Assembly (NCBI GenBank): GCA_036400075.1
Contig: DASWLV010000267.1
Coordinates: 1-11,584 of the forward strand
Length of the DNA: 11,584 nucleotides
Source: JALZCH01 sp036400075
GTDB taxonomy: Bacteria > Acidobacteriota > Blastocatellia > Pyrinomonadales > Pyrinomonadaceae
Direction of reading: 5' to 3'
In this document: piece by piece, positions 1-7,330 of the stretch
How positions within the stretch are numbered: the stretch's first letter is position 1
How the letters are laid out: each line of letters opens with the position of its first letter
Notes under the pieces: generated by a model
What the model was told of the DNA's origin: nothing
Seen by the model: only the letters and a program-made list of their open reading frames with translations
Database searches by the model: none
Program-made: the position numbers and the translations under genes

Positions 1-140
1 CCGCGATAACGCGGCTGAACCGTAATCGGATCGTCCGGGTATTGGACAGTCCATTTTTCCTGGGGAATTTTTGAGAGCGTGACGCTCATCCCCTTGATAA
101 TCGCTTTTGTCGAATCAATAATATCGCCGATTAGTGACAT
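1..140 (-). CDS. nuoI: NADH-quinone oxidoreductase subunit I, N-terminal fragment
   Basis: This is the 5' end of a minus-strand gene cut by the left window edge: 46 codons from an ATG at 138-140, too short to stand out as an ORF. The translation begins MSLIGDIIDSTKAIIKGM and continues through a WTVQYPDD segment to QPRYRG. This is the usual N-terminus of NuoI: an amphipathic helix, then V-T-V-Q-Y-P and a P-R-(F/Y)-R-G motif. NuoI is the ferredoxin-like subunit of respiratory complex I that carries clusters N6a and N6b on the peripheral arm next to the membrane. The cysteine motifs lie outside the window, so they cannot be checked. The gene starts 27 bp after the DUF4190 gene stops, so the two may share a transcript. 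No strong Shine-Dalgarno is visible, only an A-rich AAAGA about 8 nt upstream. The identification is from sequence memory and is fairly firm. Confidence 0.85.
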   Translation of the reverse strand, partial: MSLIGDIIDSTKAIIKGMSVTLSKIPQEKWTVQYPDDPITVQPRYR

Positions 141-167
141 AAAATTTTCTTTAATTTGTTTTCAACT

Positions 168-884
168 TTAACGCGGCATTAAAACGACGCCCAAAAGGTT
201 GAGAATAATCCATAAAATCATCAGCAAAGTGGCAATGCCGCCGACAATCATACCGCCCAGCGCCAAACCTTTACCGCCATAAACGGACGGGTTTTTATTG
301 GCGTTATTGTACGCGATATAGCCGGTAATCAAACCGACCGGTCCTAAAATCTGACAGCACAATCCTAAGATGCCGGTAACGAGCGAAACAATTGCCAGAG
401 TCTGATTTTGACCGCCCGAACCGCCCATCGGCGGAGGCGTAAACGGCGTATTTTGCCCCAAGCCCTGATTTCCCCAACCCGCTGCGGGCGCGGGCGGCGG
501 ACTCCAATCCGAAGGCGTATTACCAAACGGCTGCTGTCCCATATTTTGCCCGAATTGCGGTTCCGGCTCCTGAAAAGTCGGTGCGCCTCGGGGCGCGTCG
601 GAGAACCGGCTGTCCCGCGGCGGCGAGCCGCCCAAATCGCCAAACGAAGGCGAGCTTAAATCCGCGCTCGGAGAACGCGGCGGCTCGCTCGAAGAGCCAA
701 ACGGCGAAGGCGGCGGCAAATCTACGGGCGGCGGAGTTCCGAGAACGGTTTTCATCGGATCGAAATCCGCACCCTGCGCCGAACCGCCCGTACCGGCGGT
801 GTCGGAAACCAGCGGAGTGCCGTCCGCCTGGCAAAATTTCATATTGTCGTCAAATGTCCGTTGGCAATTTGGGCAGCGTTTCAT
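168..884 (-). CDS. Zinc-ribbon, proline-rich, DUF4190-type membrane protein
   Basis: This 238-residue protein has three parts. Residues 1-25 form a short zinc-ribbon-like head with Cys4, Cys7 and Cys18. The fourth ligand is not an obvious Cys (the sequence is FCQADGTPL); such three-Cys heads followed by D-G-x-P-L are common in Acidobacteriota proteins, from memory. Residues about 30-155 are Pro/Gly/Ser/Gln-rich and look disordered. Residues about 160-238 hold two hydrophobic segments (about 162-192 and 205-235) separated by a short polar loop with N-K-N-P and G-G-K-G-L-A; this is the DUF4190 pattern. The likely topology is a cytoplasmic metal-binding head tethered by a flexible linker to a two-helix anchor. 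Its function is unknown. It lies between ndk and nuoI on the same strand. The ATG at 882-884 has only a weak upstream AAGA and abuts the heptad repeat region. Confidence 0.82.
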   Translation of the reverse strand: MKRCPNCQRTFDDNMKFCQADGTPLVSDTAGTGGSAQGADFDPMKTVLGTPPPVDLPPPSPFGSSSEPPRSPSADLSSPSFGDLGGSPPRDSRFSDAPRGAPTFQEPEPQFGQNMGQQPFGNTPSDWSPPPAPAAGWGNQGLGQNTPFTPPPMGGSGGQNQTLAIVSLVTGILGLCCQILGPVGLITGYIAYNNANKNPSVYGGKGLALGGMIVGGIATLLMILWIILNLLGVVLMPR

Positions 885-887
885 TCT

Positions 888-956
<69 letters not shown>

Positions 957-963
957 TTTCGTT

Positions 964-1392
964 TTACACTAATTCTAATTTACTGAAAAAATAGCTGATT
1001 TCGATGTTTGCGTTTTCTTCCGAATCCGAGCCGTGAACGGCGTTTTCGCCGATTGACGCGGCAAATTCTTTGCGAAGCGTGCCTTCGGCGGCTTCCGCCG
1101 GATTGGTCGCGCCCATCAAATCGCGCCACGATTTGACGGCGTTTTCTTTTTCCAATGCCAACACAATGCACGGCGCGCTCGACATAAACTCGGTCAATTC
1201 GCCAAAAAACGGGCGCTCGCGGTGAACCGCATAAAAACCTTCGGCTTCTTTGCGCGAAAGATGCTTTAATTTCATCGCGCGAATTTTAAAGCCGTTGTCC
1301 AAAATGCGCTGCAATATAGTTCCGTATTTTCCGGCGCGCACGGCGTCCGGTTTGATAATTCCAAATGTTAAATTCCCTGTTTGTTCTGCCAT
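964..1392 (-). CDS. ndk: Nucleoside diphosphate kinase
   Basis: This protein transfers the gamma phosphate of ATP to NDPs through a phosphohistidine intermediate, balancing the cytoplasmic (d)NTP pools. At 142 residues it is the usual length for a bacterial NDK. The active-site signature is intact: the catalytic His120 lies in NAVHGSDS. Other landmarks are the N-terminal FGIIKPDAV with Lys14, the GFKI segment after the first helix, RPFF at 60-63 and the Kpn-loop region GATNPAEA (94-101). The ATG start is supported by a GAGG Shine-Dalgarno on the minus strand (1399-1402) with 6-nt spacing. The gene begins 29 bp after the thioesterase stop, consistent with co-transcription with sucD and the thioesterase. 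Confidence is very high. Confidence 0.97.
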   Translation of the reverse strand: MAEQTGNLTFGIIKPDAVRAGKYGTILQRILDNGFKIRAMKLKHLSRKEAEGFYAVHRERPFFGELTEFMSSAPCIVLALEKENAVKSWRDLMGATNPAEAAEGTLRKEFAASIGENAVHGSDSEENANIEISYFFSKLELV

Positions 1393-1421
1393 TTATTACC
1401 TCAATTATTAAGTAGAATATT

Positions 1422-1808
1422 TTATAACTTTGTAAAAGTTTCTTTTATTTCAGCAGTTACGCGGCGCGGACGCAATGTTTTGGAATCGAGCGCAACCCAA
1501 ATGCTTTTCGCTTTCACCAGAATTTTATCGCCGCGTCGAATTTCGGTAAAACGCTCCCATTTTGCACCTTGCGGCTCGCCAACCCAAGTCCCCACAATTA
1601 TTTCTTCATTTTCAAAAGCCGGACGCAGATAATCAATTTCGTGCCGCATTACAACCCAAACTATTTGCGCTTTTTGCTCGTCTGTCGCGCGACTCAACCA
1701 ATGCGCTACCGCAATATCTTGAATCCACTGCAAATAACGGACGTTGTTGACGTGACCTTGCCGGTCAATATCTTCGGCTTTGACAATGAACGAGTGTTCA
1801 AATTTCAC
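1422..1808 (-). CDS. Hotdog-fold acyl-CoA thioesterase (4HBT/YbgC-like)
   Basis: This 128-residue single-domain hotdog protein has the length expected for YbgC/FadM-type thioesterases, which hydrolyse acyl-CoA thioesters in the cytoplasm. The family signature is near the N-terminus: EDIDRQGHVNNVRYLQW, with the probable catalytic Asp at residue 15 followed by G-H-V-N-N and Tyr25. The central hotdog helix (about 24-40) follows, then strands such as IIVGTWVGE and ILVKAKSIWVALD. The chain length and substrate cannot be told from sequence. The start codon is GTG (1806-1808) with GGAAG only 2 nt upstream; no better in-frame start is seen. It begins 13 bp after the sucD stop and ends 29 bp before ndk, so it sits inside a compact sucD-thioesterase-ndk run. 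The family is sure, the substrate open. Confidence 0.88.
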   Translation of the reverse strand: MKFEHSFIVKAEDIDRQGHVNNVRYLQWIQDIAVAHWLSRATDEQKAQIVWVVMRHEIDYLRPAFENEEIIVGTWVGEPQGAKWERFTEIRRGDKILVKAKSIWVALDSKTLRPRRVTAEIKETFTKL

Positions 1809-1821
1809 TGCTTCCGAATAA

Positions 1822-2694
1822 CTATGAGCCGAGCGCGGCTTTCATTGTTTCGCCGATGTCGGCGGGCGATTTGGCGACGCGAATTCCGGCGGCTTCGAGC
1901 GCAGCCATTTTTTCCGCGGCAGTTCCTTTGCCGCCCGCGATAATCGCTCCGGCGTGCCCCATTCGACGTCCCGGCGGCGCGGTTTGTCCGGCGATGAATG
2001 CGACAATCGGTTTTGTGACGTTTTCTTTGGCATAGGCTGCGGCTTCTTCTTCCGCCGTTCCGCCGATTTCACCGATTAAAACAATGCCTTCGGTTTCGTC
2101 GTCCGCTTGAAAAAGCCGCAAAGCGTCGGTGTGCGTCGTGCCGATAATCGGATCGCCGCCGATTCCGATAGCCGTTGACTGCCCGAGACCGAGCGCGGTT
2201 AATTGCCCGACGGCTTCATACGTTAATGTGCCGGAGCGCGAGACAACGCCGATGCTTCCTTCTTTGTGAATATGTCCGGGCATAATTCCGACTTTGCATT
2301 TTCCGGGCGAAATCACACCGGGGCAATTCGGTCCGATTAGACGAGTTTTTTTATCGGCGAGAAAATGATGAACTTTGACCATATCGGCTGCCGGAATGCC
2401 TTCGGTGATGCAGACGACGAGAGGAAGCCCGGCGTCAGCCGCTTCCATAATCGCGTCGGCGGCAAACGGCGGCGGAACATAAATTACGCTCGCGTTTGCG
2501 CCTGCTTGTTTGACGGCATCTTCGACCGTATTAAAAACGGGCACGCCTTCGTGCGTCGTTCCGCCTTTTCCGGGCGTCACGCCGCCGACAACCTGCGTGC
2601 CGTATTCGATCATTTGCTTGGTGTGAAAAGTGCCCTCTTTACCCGTGATGCCCTGCACGACAAGGCGCGTATTTCGATCAACTAAAACGCTCAA
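1822..2694 (-). CDS. sucD: Succinyl-CoA synthetase (succinate-CoA ligase) subunit alpha
   Basis: The alpha subunit of the TCA-cycle enzyme that interconverts succinyl-CoA and succinate with ATP or GTP formation. It is 290 residues long, standard for SucD. The N-terminal CoA-binding Rossmann domain starts VQGITGKEG (13-21) and continues with YVPPPFAADAI. The ligase domain carries GPNCPGVISPGKCKVGIMPG (121-140) and GIGGDPIIGT. The phosphorylated His247 is in RRMGHAGAI. The start codon is TTG (2692-2694), preceded by a GGGAG Shine-Dalgarno; the predicted N-terminus matches the family, so this start is well supported. It would be expected to pair with SucC, whose gene ends at 11238 about 8.5 kb away, rather than directly upstream as usual. 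An extended -10-like element lies about 100 bp upstream. Confidence 0.97.
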   Translation of the reverse strand: MSVLVDRNTRLVVQGITGKEGTFHTKQMIEYGTQVVGGVTPGKGGTTHEGVPVFNTVEDAVKQAGANASVIYVPPPFAADAIMEAADAGLPLVVCITEGIPAADMVKVHHFLADKKTRLIGPNCPGVISPGKCKVGIMPGHIHKEGSIGVVSRSGTLTYEAVGQLTALGLGQSTAIGIGGDPIIGTTHTDALRLFQADDETEGIVLIGEIGGTAEEEAAAYAKENVTKPIVAFIAGQTAPPGRRMGHAGAIIAGGKGTAAEKMAALEAAGIRVAKSPADIGETMKAALGS

Positions 2695-2792
2695 TTTCCC
2701 GCTCCCGTTATTTTTTTAGATAAAACAAACAAAGAAGGACAGAATAATGAAAATAACTTAGCTTGTCACGAAGCTGCCCCTTAGATTCTGCG

Positions 2793-2801
2793 ATTGTAAC
2801 A
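2793..2801 (-). promoter_or_regulatory. Candidate extended -10 promoter element for sucD
   Basis: On the minus strand this reads TG-T-TACAAT, an extended -10 (TGn plus a 5/6 match to TATAAT). It is in the 213-bp gap between the TPR-kinase stop (2908) and the sucD start (2694). No convincing -35 hexamer lies 16-18 bp upstream. It would give a leader of about 90 nt, which contains a small AGCTT/AAGCT stem. With sucC far away, sucD needs either its own promoter or read-through from the kinase gene. This is the best candidate seen, but motif evidence alone is weak. Confidence 0.35.
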
Positions 2802-2907
2802 TAACGAAAGCATTAAAAGATGAGAGAAAATGGGCAAATAAAGTATTTTTGGCGTATTTCTTTTTTGCCCCGGAGAAGCCCTTATAAAAACCGCTAAATT
2901 GAAAACT

Positions 2908-4818
2908 TTATTTCTTAATTTCGCTGACTTCTTTCAGTTCTTCGGATTTTTGAAAATCGGCGGCTGCCAGATTCTTTTTGCCGAGACGCTGATAAGCCGC
3001 GCCGCGATTGGCATATGCGGCGTAATCGTTGGGCGTTCGGCGCAATACTTCGGTGTAATCGGCGACGGCTTTTTCATCCTTGTCGGTCAGAAAATAAACC
3101 AGCCCGCGTTTGAAATAAGTCCAGGTTTCGTCCGGGTCGAGCGTCAGAGCTTTGGAATAATCCGCAACGGCTTCGTCGTACATTCCGCGCGTTTCATAGC
3201 AGGCGCCGCGTTTTTCGTAGAGAAAATCGTAATCCGGCTTTTGTTTTTGAACTTCGCCGAAATCCGCAAACGCGCGGTCGAAATCGTTCGACTGGCAATA
3301 AACATCGGCGCGATTAACGAGCGCAAACAGATTTTGTTTGTTCAAGCGAATCGCCTCGTTGTAATCCTGCAAGGCGCGCGTCAATTCCTGTTTTTTGCGA
3401 AACGCTTCGCCGCGATTGGCAAAGCTGTCGGACGATTTCGGATTGATGCCGATGGCGTCGGTGTATTCATTAATCGCAGCGTCGTACGATTTTTCGTCGA
3501 GCAGAGCCTTACCGCGCGAAAAATGCTGTTCAAACTCGCGCGCTTTGGCTGTTTCCTCGCGCGCCTGCCAAAACAAGATCACGCCCGCAACGACCGTAAA
3601 CATCAGAAAAAACCAGGCGTATTTTCTGCCCGGAAAACGCAAAATGCTGCGTCTTTCGGGCGAAGACGATGCGGCTGTTGCTTGCGGCGGCGCGCTCTGC
3701 ATGCTGGCGGTAATTTCCTGTAGCCTTGAATTAATCGCCGCCAATTCACGCTCTTTTTCCTCCCGCGCAATCTCGGCTTCTTCGCGCCGCTGTCTTTCTT
3801 CCGCCAGCAGGCGTTCAAATTCGGTACGCTCTTCGGCGGCAATCTCTTCTCGTTTGGTTACTTCGGTCGAGCGGTAATGTTCCTGCCAGGCGGCTTGAAA
3901 TTCTTCGCGCATCGCTTCGGCACACCACGGGCGGTTTTCTTTATCGAGCGCGAGCGCGTGCATCAGAACGTTTGAAACCGGAACCGGAACTTCCGGGTTT
4001 ATCTCGTGAACCGGAACCAGCGGGTCCGGCTCGCCTTCCCAAACCGCCAGAGCGCGCGGCAAATAATCGGCGGGAGGTTTGCCGGTCAACAAACGATAAA
4101 TCGTCACCGCGAGCGAATAAAGATCGCTCCGCGCGTCGGTGTTTTGACTTAAAACCTGCTCGACTTTATCCGCGTGTTTGATTGAGAGAGCCTGCCGCAG
4201 AGTTATCGCCGCGCGGCTCGGAAATTTCAAAAACTGTTCGAGCGGCGAATATTCTTCGGTTCCCATTTGCAGGCTTCCCGCATCAACTTTGGTCATCTCG
4301 CCCGCATAGCCTTTTGAGATTCCGAAATCGAGCAGCTTCACACGATTGCGCTCGTTGATTTTGATGTTCGAGAGCTTGATGTCTTTGTGAATAACGGGTT
4401 CGGGCTGCGTATGCAGATAAACGAGCGCGTCGAGAAGCTGCAAAGCCCAATCCGAGACTTTGACGACATCGAAATGTTCGTCCTTCCGGCGCATTTTCTC
4501 GGCTTGCTCGAACAAATCTTTGCCCGGAATATATTCCATCACGAGATACTGCTCGTCCTCAAAGGTAAAGTAATCAACCACTCGCGGAATCGCTTCGTGC
4601 TGCAAATTGGCGAGCAATTTGGCTTCGCGTTCAAAAGCGCGCCGCAGCTCGGCTTCTTTTTCCGGGTCGAGCCGAAACTGTTTGATTATCGTACCCTTAA
4701 CCGCGACGTTGCAGCTTAATCGTTCATCAAGCGAAAGATAAACCGAACCCATCGCGCCCGTGCCGAGCAATTCGATAATCCGATAACGGTCGTCAAGCAA
4801 TGTATCTCTGGGAAGCAT
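2908..4818 (-). CDS. Membrane-anchored Ser/Thr protein kinase with six C-terminal TPRs
   Basis: This 636-residue protein starts at an ATG (4816-4818). Residues about 10-310 form a Hanks-type kinase: Gly-loop GTGAMGSV (19-26), ATP-anchoring Lys41 in NVAVK, a probable helix-C Glu65, catalytic loop HKDIKLSN (144-151) with Asp146, and DFG at 164-166. The catalytic loop is HKD rather than the common HRD. Between SPLEQ (191-195) and TDARSD (227-232) there are about 26 more residues than in the other kinase of this window. A charged Glu/Arg-rich coiled coil (about 320-372) and a Pro/Ser linker precede one membrane segment (about 399-418). Six consecutive 34-residue TPRs fill 430-633. The likely topology is an intracellular kinase with extracytoplasmic TPRs. 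It lies downstream of the FHA and peptidase genes on the same strand. Its targets are unknown. Confidence 0.93.
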   Translation of the reverse strand: MLPRDTLLDDRYRIIELLGTGAMGSVYLSLDERLSCNVAVKGTIIKQFRLDPEKEAELRRAFEREAKLLANLQHEAIPRVVDYFTFEDEQYLVMEYIPGKDLFEQAEKMRRKDEHFDVVKVSDWALQLLDALVYLHTQPEPVIHKDIKLSNIKINERNRVKLLDFGISKGYAGEMTKVDAGSLQMGTEEYSPLEQFLKFPSRAAITLRQALSIKHADKVEQVLSQNTDARSDLYSLAVTIYRLLTGKPPADYLPRALAVWEGEPDPLVPVHEINPEVPVPVSNVLMHALALDKENRPWCAEAMREEFQAAWQEHYRSTEVTKREEIAAEERTEFERLLAEERQRREEAEIAREEKERELAAINSRLQEITASMQSAPPQATAASSSPERRSILRFPGRKYAWFFLMFTVVAGVILFWQAREETAKAREFEQHFSRGKALLDEKSYDAAINEYTDAIGINPKSSDSFANRGEAFRKKQELTRALQDYNEAIRLNKQNLFALVNRADVYCQSNDFDRAFADFGEVQKQKPDYDFLYEKRGACYETRGMYDEAVADYSKALTLDPDETWTYFKRGLVYFLTDKDEKAVADYTEVLRRTPNDYAAYANRGAAYQRLGKKNLAAADFQKSEELKEVSEIKK

Positions 4819-4832
4819 CTTTCTGCTCTAAA

Positions 4833-4853
4833 ATAGTACGGGGAGCGTACTGT
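4833..4853 (-). other. Short hairpin just upstream of the TPR kinase
   Basis: The arms AGTACG (4835-4840) and CGTACT (4846-4851) are perfectly complementary around a 5-nt loop, and pairing extends outward through one wobble and one A-T pair. On the minus strand the stem is followed by ATTTT, a short and poor T-run. It sits 15-35 nt before the kinase start codon. It could be a weak attenuator after the peptidase gene, an operator, or chance. The pairing is seen; the function is not known. Confidence 0.3.
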
Positions 4854-4957
4854 TAAAAACATTAAACAAACGGTGTGCCGCAGCGAGAAAATAAAGACGG
4901 AAGGATGAAAGTTATTTTTGGTAATAATATAGTTCACTCACCTATATCTTCGTTTGC

Positions 4958-6418
4958 CTACTTTATATATTCAGACAGCGCATCAAAGACTCGTTTTACT
5001 CTTTGATAGCGGTTATCGTTTGATCTCCACGGTATTAATACATCCGGCGTAATGCCCGCCACTTCGTTAGTGCCATCGGCTCGAAGCCGGACGCAATCCG
5101 GTATTTTTACTCCGGCGCCGCTGTTTTTGAGAAAAGTCTGTATTCCTCCATTAGTATAACCACAGCCCGCGCCGCCCGTCGGCTCACCGATAATGGTTGC
5201 CGCATTATTATCCCGCAGCATAGCCGCGAAATATTCCGCCGATGACCACGTTCCCTGATCTACCAGTACCATCAAGGGTCCTGAATATACGCCCTCACGA
5301 TACGCATAACGGCTCGGATAAAAAAGGAAACGGCTCGATGGTTTATCCGGCAATGAACCCGGCTTAGCAAAAGGAAGAACACTCTGCGGGTATAGTGGCG
5401 GAGTTGTCGCAACAAGTGAACAGTCCGTTTTCCGATTTTCCCAAACGCCGCTGCGGTCACAAGGCTGTTGAGACTCCAATATCGCCTTTCGCAGAATATT
5501 TTCACCCTGCAGTAAAAGCTCTCGATTTGGTGACGCAGAATGGCGAGCATCGGCTTCAATTATTTCCAAACGCCTCTTCAATTGCTTCGTCCAGTGCTCG
5601 TGCCGGATGAACTGCTGGCGAGGCGAACGAAGCGATTTAGCCGAAAGAGTTCGAGCGGCTGGCTCAGTCCAATTTGTCCCTCCGCCATTTCCGGTGATGT
5701 CCACCAGCAAAACACTTATCTTATTGCGTTTAAGAGCTTCAATCTGTCGGGAAAGTGCCGCAGTCAGCAGATTCGCAGCGCTTCGTTCTACTCGATCATC
5801 ACATTCTTCATCGCACGGAGAATCTTTCGTCAACCTCATTTCGGCGGCTGCCTGCTCACATAAATCAGGAAATGCATATTCGCTAAAGAGGGGAATTCTG
5901 ATTACGCCAACATTCTTATTGGCTGTAACGCGCAGAACTCCGATTGAGAAATATTTCGAATCTTCAGTGTCGATTTCCCGGAAATTGTTCAGCCTGGTAA
6001 AAGCGATTCTGGATGCCTGTGTTTGACTTTTGTAGCGGAGTCGCTGGCATAAAGGCATTGGGTTGCCTGGTTGCGCATTATCAGCGGGCGAAGAATTATT
6101 ACTCTTATTTTGTACCCATTGAACACTTAGATGTCCGTCTCCAAAAGCATCCAGAAATGATTCGATTGTTTTTTTCGCTTCAGTTTCGCTGCGCGCTTGA
6201 AGAAGGCGAGATTCGGTTTGTTCCGACAACTGCTTGAGATCAAGTCCGCGCATCTCAATAGCCCACTCAAGATTGGAATAATGAGCGGACATTTCTCGCT
6301 TCAATTGAGTGAAGTCTTCTATCCAGACACTCGTCTTAAAATCTTGACCACGGGCAACGCCGCAAGTCCCTAATAGCAGCAATGCGAAAACAGCGGTAAA
6401 TATTGCGTTCCAATTCAT
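4958..6418 (-). CDS. Exported S41-family (C-terminal-processing type) peptidase
   Basis: The protein has 486 residues from the ATG at 6416-6418. A TTG four codons further up (6428-6430) is possible, but the ATG gives a clean Sec signal peptide: MNWNAIF, a hydrophobic core, then VARGQ with a likely cleavage near residue 25. The S41 core is recognisable: SFLDAFGDGHLSV in the N-terminal region, DITGNGGGTN (about 240-248), catalytic Ser392 in DQGTWSSAEYFAAMLRDN, the IGEPTGG loop and the terminal AGITPDVLIP. No PDZ domain is evident, and about 140 residues separate the GNGGG strand from the catalytic Ser, longer than in compact CtpA-type enzymes. It is expected to be secreted or periplasmic. Several Cys residues in the mature part could form disulfides. 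The gene follows the FHA gene by 54 bp and precedes the TPR kinase by 139 bp. By eye it is less GC-rich than its neighbours. The substrate is unknown. Confidence 0.87.
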   Translation of the reverse strand: MNWNAIFTAVFALLLLGTCGVARGQDFKTSVWIEDFTQLKREMSAHYSNLEWAIEMRGLDLKQLSEQTESRLLQARSETEAKKTIESFLDAFGDGHLSVQWVQNKSNNSSPADNAQPGNPMPLCQRLRYKSQTQASRIAFTRLNNFREIDTEDSKYFSIGVLRVTANKNVGVIRIPLFSEYAFPDLCEQAAAEMRLTKDSPCDEECDDRVERSAANLLTAALSRQIEALKRNKISVLLVDITGNGGGTNWTEPAARTLSAKSLRSPRQQFIRHEHWTKQLKRRLEIIEADARHSASPNRELLLQGENILRKAILESQQPCDRSGVWENRKTDCSLVATTPPLYPQSVLPFAKPGSLPDKPSSRFLFYPSRYAYREGVYSGPLMVLVDQGTWSSAEYFAAMLRDNNAATIIGEPTGGAGCGYTNGGIQTFLKNSGAGVKIPDCVRLRADGTNEVAGITPDVLIPWRSNDNRYQRVKRVFDALSEYIK

Positions 6419-6472
6419 ACTATCAATCAATGTGTGAATAGCTAAGATAGGTAAGTCAAATATATTTATGCC

Positions 6473-7330
6473 TTATTTTTTTATGTTCAGCTCGAAATCT
6501 CCCATTTTGATTGTTTGTTCGGGAGCGAGCGGAGTTTTGATTTTGGGAATGAGCGGGTAGTCGCCGACAATGGTCGGATTCGCGCCGGCGTGTGTAATCC
6601 AGAATTTCCCGTTTTCGTCTAATTCCAAAACAGCGTGGCGGCGGCTGATTGCCGATTCGCGCAACGGAACATCGGCGGGCAGATTTGCCGTTCCGCGTCC
6701 GACAATCGCATGGCGCTTGTAAACCGGAACGCTGACTTTGAGCTTCCCCTCCTGCCGGATTTCGACTGAATAAAAAGGCTCATCAGCCGGAGTTTCCTCA
6801 AAAACCGTCGGCTCTTTCGGTTCTCTTTGATCGGCAACGACGAACGTTTTTTCGTTATCTGCGACGACCGTTAATTCTCGATTATTTTCCAGCACGGCTT
6901 GAACGCGGACGAGATTGGTTTCAAGCGTTCCGTCAACGCGAAGCTCGATTTCGATATTTTTCGTGATTAACTCGCTGTTTCCGGCTCGTTTTTCCGCTTC
7001 GACGAGAATCATTTCAGACAGTTCCTGCTGCACAAATTCGCGTTTTCTGCCCTGCCAATCGCGGTCGTCCTGCGGGTTTAAAAAGACTACAAACTTTTCC
7101 GGCACATAAGCCTTACCGCTCGGCGTGCGGATAATTTCTTCGGCGAGCAGCGCGTCAACCGCCATCGCAATCCGCTGTAAAGCTCGCTCGGCGCGCGATT
7201 GCCGAATGCTCCGCTCAGCCTCAATCGCTAAACGGTCGGCTCGCTCTTCCGGCTGATCTTCAACGTCAATCAAATGCCGAAGCGATTCGAGCTTCTCCGA
7301 GATGTATTTGTACAAATCGCCCCAAGCCAT
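6473..7330 (-). CDS. FhaA-like protein: FhaA N-terminal (DUF3662) domain plus FHA domain
   Basis: A 285-residue protein with no signal or membrane segment, so cytoplasmic. Residues about 5-150 resemble the FhaA N-terminal domain (Pfam FhaA_N/DUF3662), with the typical AYVPEKFVVFLNPQD strand and the following helices. A charged linker (about 155-185) leads to a C-terminal FHA domain (about 186-285) whose phosphothreonine-binding landmarks are present: G211-R212 in IVGRG, S229 and H232 in ISRRHA, and N251 in the loop after the ITHAGA strand. FHA domains read phospho-Thr made by Hanks-type kinases, and two such kinases are encoded nearby. In mycobacteria FhaA is linked to cell-wall regulation; whether that applies here is inference. 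The ATG (7328-7330) has no Shine-Dalgarno but only a T-run before it. A good sigma-70-like promoter lies 40-65 bp upstream. Confidence 0.9.
   Translation of the reverse strand: MAWGDLYKYISEKLESLRHLIDVEDQPEERADRLAIEAERSIRQSRAERALQRIAMAVDALLAEEIIRTPSGKAYVPEKFVVFLNPQDDRDWQGRKREFVQQELSEMILVEAEKRAGNSELITKNIEIELRVDGTLETNLVRVQAVLENNRELTVVADNEKTFVVADQREPKEPTVFEETPADEPFYSVEIRQEGKLKVSVPVYKRHAIVGRGTANLPADVPLRESAISRRHAVLELDENGKFWITHAGANPTIVGDYPLIPKIKTPLAPEQTIKMGDFELNIKK

Noticed and set aside
2832..2870. GGGCAAA/TTTGCCC inverted repeat as a terminator for the TPR kinase
   Set aside because: The stem is only 7 bp with a 25-nt loop and the following sequence (ATTTTCTC) is a poor T-run; too weak to call.
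2899..3723. 274-codon open frame on the plus strand
   Set aside because: It lies antisense to the kinase TPR region, its translation resembles no family and is rich in Phe/Ile/Arg as expected from the opposite strand of TPR codons, and the minus-strand protein is unmistakable.
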